Source of the DNA: a bacterium HR15
Lineage (GTDB): Bacteria > Armatimonadota > Fimbriimonadia > Fimbriimonadales > GBS-DC
Reading direction: 5' to 3'
DNA length: 60,824 bases
Assembly: GCA_002898555.1 (NCBI GenBank)
Contig: BEHR01000022.1
Span: 1-60,824, forward strand
The notes under the pieces are model-generated. The model worked only from the letters and a program-made list of their open reading frames with translations. It made no database searches and was not told where the DNA came from. A program made the position numbers and the translations under genes. Shown piece after piece: positions 58,650 through 60,824 of the stretch. The number at the start of each line of letters is the position of its first letter. The stretch's first letter is position 1.

Positions 58650-60542
58650 ATGCGACGAACGAAGGTCTATCTGGGGAATTTGGGCGTTAGCGTTTGGACC
58701 GTGTGGTTGTGCCTGCTGCCGTTGGTGGCGGGGGCGCAGGGCAGACCCGACATCGTGTGGATGGCGGGCGGGCACGCGGGTTCTGTCTATTCGGTGTCGT
58801 TTTCTCCTGATGGCAGCCTGCTCGCTTCGGGGAGTTATGACCGCACGGTCAAGTTGTGGCGAGTTTCAGACGGGGCGTTGATAAGAACCCTCACGCACAC
58901 GGATCCTGTCTATTCGGTGTCTTTTTCTCCCGATGGCAGCCTGATTGCTTCGGGGAGTAGGGACAGCACGGTCAAGTTGTGGCGCGTATCGGACGGTGCG
59001 TTGATAAGAACCCTCACAGGGCACACGGGTTATGTCTCTTCGGTGTCGTTTTCACCCGATGGCAGCCTGCTCGCTTCGGGGAGTAGGGACGGCACGGTCA
59101 AGTTGTGGCGAGTTTCAGACGGGGCGTTGATAAGAACCCTCACAGGGCACTGGGATGGTGTCTCTTCGGTGTCGTTTTCACCCGATGGCAGCCTGCTTGC
59201 TTCGGGGAGTTTGGACAGCACGGTCAAGTTGTGGCGAGTTTCAGACGGGGCGTTGATAAGAACCCTCACAGGGCACTGGGATGGTGTCTATTCGGTGTCG
59301 TTTTCTCCTGATGGCAGCCTGCTCGCTTCGGGGAGTTATGACCGCACGGTCAAGTTGTGGCGAGTTTCAGACGGGGCGTTGATAAGAACCCTCACGCACA
59401 CGGATCCTGTCTATTCGGTGTCGTTTTCTCCCGATGGCAGCCTGCTCGCTTCGGGGAGTTATGACCGCACGGTCAAGTTGTGGCGTGTGTCGGACGGGGC
59501 GTTGATAAGAACCCTCACAGGGCACAGTTGGGTTGTCAATTCGGTGTCGTTTTCTCCTGATGGCAGCCTGCTCGCTTCGGGGAGTGGTGACTACACGGTC
59601 AAGTTGTGGCGCGTATCGGACGGGGCGTTGCTCCAAACCCTCAACGCGGGTTTTGTCTATTCGGTGTCGTTTTCTCCCGATGGCAGCCTGCTTGCTTCGG
59701 GGAGTTATGACACCACGGTCAAGTTGTGGCGAGTTTCAGACGGGGCGTTGATAAGCACCCTCACAGGGCACACGGAAAGGGTCTATTCGGTGTCGTTTTC
59801 TCCCGATGGCAGCCTGCTCGCTTCGGGGAGTTTGGACGGCACGGTCAAGTTGTGGCGAGTTTCAGACGGTGTGTTGATAAGAACCCTCACAGAGCACACG
59901 GGTCCTGTCTATTCGGTGTCGTTTTCTCCTGATGGCAGCCTGCTCGCTTCGGGGAGTTGGGGCGGCACGGTCAAGTTGTGGCGTGTGTCGGACGGGGCGT
60001 TGATAAGAACCCTCACAGGGCACAGTTGGGTTGTCAATTCGGTGTCGTTTTCTCCCGATGGCAGCCTGCTCGCTTCGGGGAGTGGGGATTGGACGGTCAA
60101 GTTGTGGCGCGTATCGGACGGGGCGTTGATAAGAACCCTCACAGGGCACAGTTGGGTTGTCAATTCGGTGTCGTTTTCACCCGATGGCAGCCTGCTCGCT
60201 TCGGGGAGTGATGACCGCACGGTCAAGTTGTGGCGCGTATCGGACGGGGCGTTGCTGCAGACTTATGACCAGGAGACCGGCACCGGCGTAGACTCCATTC
60301 AGTTCTCGCCCAACGGCAGGCTGTTCGGCTATGGACGCAGGGATGCCACAGTGGTGGTGGCGCGGAACCCGTTCTGGACACCCGGCGATGCCGATGGCAA
60401 TGGTTGTGTAGGCGACGCGGACCTGCTTGCCGTGTTGTCTGCTTTTGGCTCGGAGGGTGGCAACACTGACCTGAACGGCGACGGGGTTGTCGACGACGCG
60501 GACTTGCTGATTGTGCTGTTCAACTTTGGCAACGGGTGTTGA
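58650..60542 (+). CDS. Secreted WD40-repeat protein with C-terminal dockerin-type domain
   Basis: A 630-aa exported protein: signal peptide (SVWTVWLCLLPLVAGAQG, cleavage ~32), then 13 WD40 units of about 41-42 residues (~40-565), twelve nearly identical in the framework SVSFSPDGSLLASGS and TVKLWRVSDGA and one divergent (SIQFSPNGRLFGYGRRD). The C-terminal ~55 residues are a dockerin type I-like pair of calcium motifs (GDADGNGCVGDADLLAVLSA and DLNGDGVVDDADLLIVLFNF). Differences between blades cluster at the loop positions after GH, before SVSF, and in GS-x-D-x-TV, the same surface positions that vary in fungal HNWD proteins. Probably a surface-exposed binding scaffold; the ligand is unknown. 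Confidence 0.92.
   Translation: MRRTKVYLGNLGVSVWTVWLCLLPLVAGAQGRPDIVWMAGGHAGSVYSVSFSPDGSLLASGSYDRTVKLWRVSDGALIRTLTHTDPVYSVSFSPDGSLIASGSRDSTVKLWRVSDGALIRTLTGHTGYVSSVSFSPDGSLLASGSRDGTVKLWRVSDGALIRTLTGHWDGVSSVSFSPDGSLLASGSLDSTVKLWRVSDGALIRTLTGHWDGVYSVSFSPDGSLLASGSYDRTVKLWRVSDGALIRTLTHTDPVYSVSFSPDGSLLASGSYDRTVKLWRVSDGALIRTLTGHSWVVNSVSFSPDGSLLASGSGDYTVKLWRVSDGALLQTLNAGFVYSVSFSPDGSLLASGSYDTTVKLWRVSDGALISTLTGHTERVYSVSFSPDGSLLASGSLDGTVKLWRVSDGVLIRTLTEHTGPVYSVSFSPDGSLLASGSWGGTVKLWRVSDGALIRTLTGHSWVVNSVSFSPDGSLLASGSGDWTVKLWRVSDGALIRTLTGHSWVVNSVSFSPDGSLLASGSDDRTVKLWRVSDGALLQTYDQETGTGVDSIQFSPNGRLFGYGRRDATVVVARNPFWTPGDADGNGCVGDADLLAVLSAFGSEGGNTDLNGDGVVDDADLLIVLFNFGNGC
58776..60260 (+). repeat. Twelve near-identical ~120-126-bp WD40-coding repeats plus one divergent
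   Basis: The DNA units share long identical stretches (for example GTCAAGTTGTGGCG in every unit). Three synonymous versions of the VSDG codons recur in mixed order: GAGTTTCAGACGG, GCGTATCGGACGG and GTGTGTCGGACGG (written from the last base of TGGCG). A longer block covering blades 1-2 (58830-58925) is repeated almost exactly for blades 5-6 (59333-59428). This indicates recent copying and recombination inside the gene. Confidence 0.9.
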
Positions 60543-60555
60543 GAGGTAGCGAGTG

Positions 60556-60735
60556 CCCTCACCCTCAGCCCCTCTCCCAGAGGGAGAGGGGCGTGGAGGG
60601 CGAGCCTCCTGGCGTGTAGGGGCAGACCTCCGTGCCTGCCCCATACCCTCACCCTCAGCCCCTCTCTTAGAGGGCGAGGGGGGTGGAGGGCGATCCTCCT
60701 GGCGTGTAGGGGCGGACCTGCGTGTCTGCCCCAAA
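60556..60735. repeat. Two tandem copies of a ~90-bp composite repeat (modules B-C-A)
   Basis: Copy 1 starts at 60556 and copy 2 at 60646. Each has module B (CCCTCACCCTCAGCCCCTCT plus palindrome), module C (GGAGGGCGAGCCTCCTGGCG) and module A (TGTAGGGGCAGACC ... GTGCCTGCCCC), in this order. Copy 2 differs by about a dozen substitutions. Elsewhere in the window the same modules occur singly or in pairs. Confidence 0.85.
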
Positions 60736-60772
60736 AACTCGCTCCCATCGGAGTCAAAAGCCCTTGGTCAGG

Positions 60773-60778
60773 TACAAT
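60773..60778 (+). promoter_or_regulatory. -10 box, leaderless spacing
   Basis: TACAAT ends 9 nt before the ATG at 60788, matching the spacing at gyrA, argH and 22467. Confidence 0.45.
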
Positions 60779-60787
60779 TCCCTCACT

Positions 60788-60824
60788 ATGAAAACAGCCA
60801 GTGCGCTACCCCGTTGGGAGATGA
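60788..60824 (+). CDS. Start of a gene cut by the window edge, possibly M3-family peptidase
   Basis: Only twelve codons are visible (MKTASALPRWEM). The LPRWEM sequence resembles the N-terminus of oligoendopeptidase F-like M3 metallopeptidases, where LPRWD-type motifs precede the helical domain, but the stretch is far too short for a firm call. It begins 9 nt after TACAAT and has no Shine-Dalgarno. Confidence 0.35.
   Translation, partial: MKTASALPRWEM

Noticed and set aside
59030-60226. Several long open frames antisense or in other frames within the WD40 gene
   Set aside because: They repeat with the 126-bp DNA period and reflect the repeats, not separate genes.

Overview
The window looks like one contiguous chromosomal segment of a GC-rich, diderm, flagellated and piliated bacterium. 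I infer Armatimonadota. The evidence is two pseudopilins starting [19 protein letters not shown] and followed by an LFPVFA signature, a PEP-CTERM protein, dockerin-tailed secreted proteins, a planctomycete-type cytochrome c/DUF1549/DUF1553 protein, a PilMNOPQ secretin operon, and many short promoters with TATAAT directly in front of ATG. No rRNA or tRNA gene was recognised. No database search was possible, so all names rest on motif recognition.

Layout. 1-5.4 kb: tandem palindromic repeat, conserved hypothetical gene, gyrA, and an AT-richer membrane protein. 5.4-7.5 kb: two hypothetical genes, the second cut off by a CRISPR array read on the minus strand, then a relic CRISPR of a different repeat family diverging from it; no cas genes are in the window. 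7.5-14 kb: secreted glycosidase-like protein, rodA, a SwrB-like gene cluster, a PpiC-type lipoprotein and a YabN-like methylase-MazG fusion. 14-22 kb, minus strand: SCP2 protein, a three-gene FlgT/LPP20/CsgG-like envelope cluster with an SLH domain, and pilMNOPQ. 22-34 kb: a MITE-like element, the cytochrome/DUF1549 protein, ftcD, a HAD hydrolase, a lipoprotein serpin, an SDR and a MacAB-type exporter. 34-37 kb: a second MITE-like element and two tandem modules of pseudopilin plus ~65-residue membrane protein. 37-49 kb: flgG-flgF (minus), eno-pyk, spoVR, argH, and flgB-flgC-fliE-fliF-fliG. 49-60.8 kb: UvrD-type helicase, DinB, a degenerate DprA-like protein, hflX, thiL, a HAF-repeat PEP-CTERM protein, phoU, yggS, sepF, a nuclease-like protein, a secreted WD40-dockerin protein with near-identical blades, and the start of a probable M3 peptidase.

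How it fits together. Surface and motility functions dominate: type IV pilus assembly, flagellar rod/MS ring/switch, envelope lipoproteins, pseudopilins, a beta-barrel, and repeat-rich secreted proteins. Housekeeping genes lie between them (DNA topology, cell shape, division, glycolysis, arginine, thiamine, phosphate). Most neighbouring operon genes overlap by 4 nt (ATGA or GTGA), indicating translational coupling.

The most unusual signals are: the diversifying WD40 array, whose variation sits at the positions known to vary in fungal HNWD recognition proteins; two divergent CRISPR loci of different families; a modular intergenic repeat (modules B, C and A in fixed order) together with TIR elements; the duplicated pseudopilin/mini-membrane-protein modules with locally identical DNA; and recurrent promoter-to-ATG spacing that implies leaderless mRNAs.
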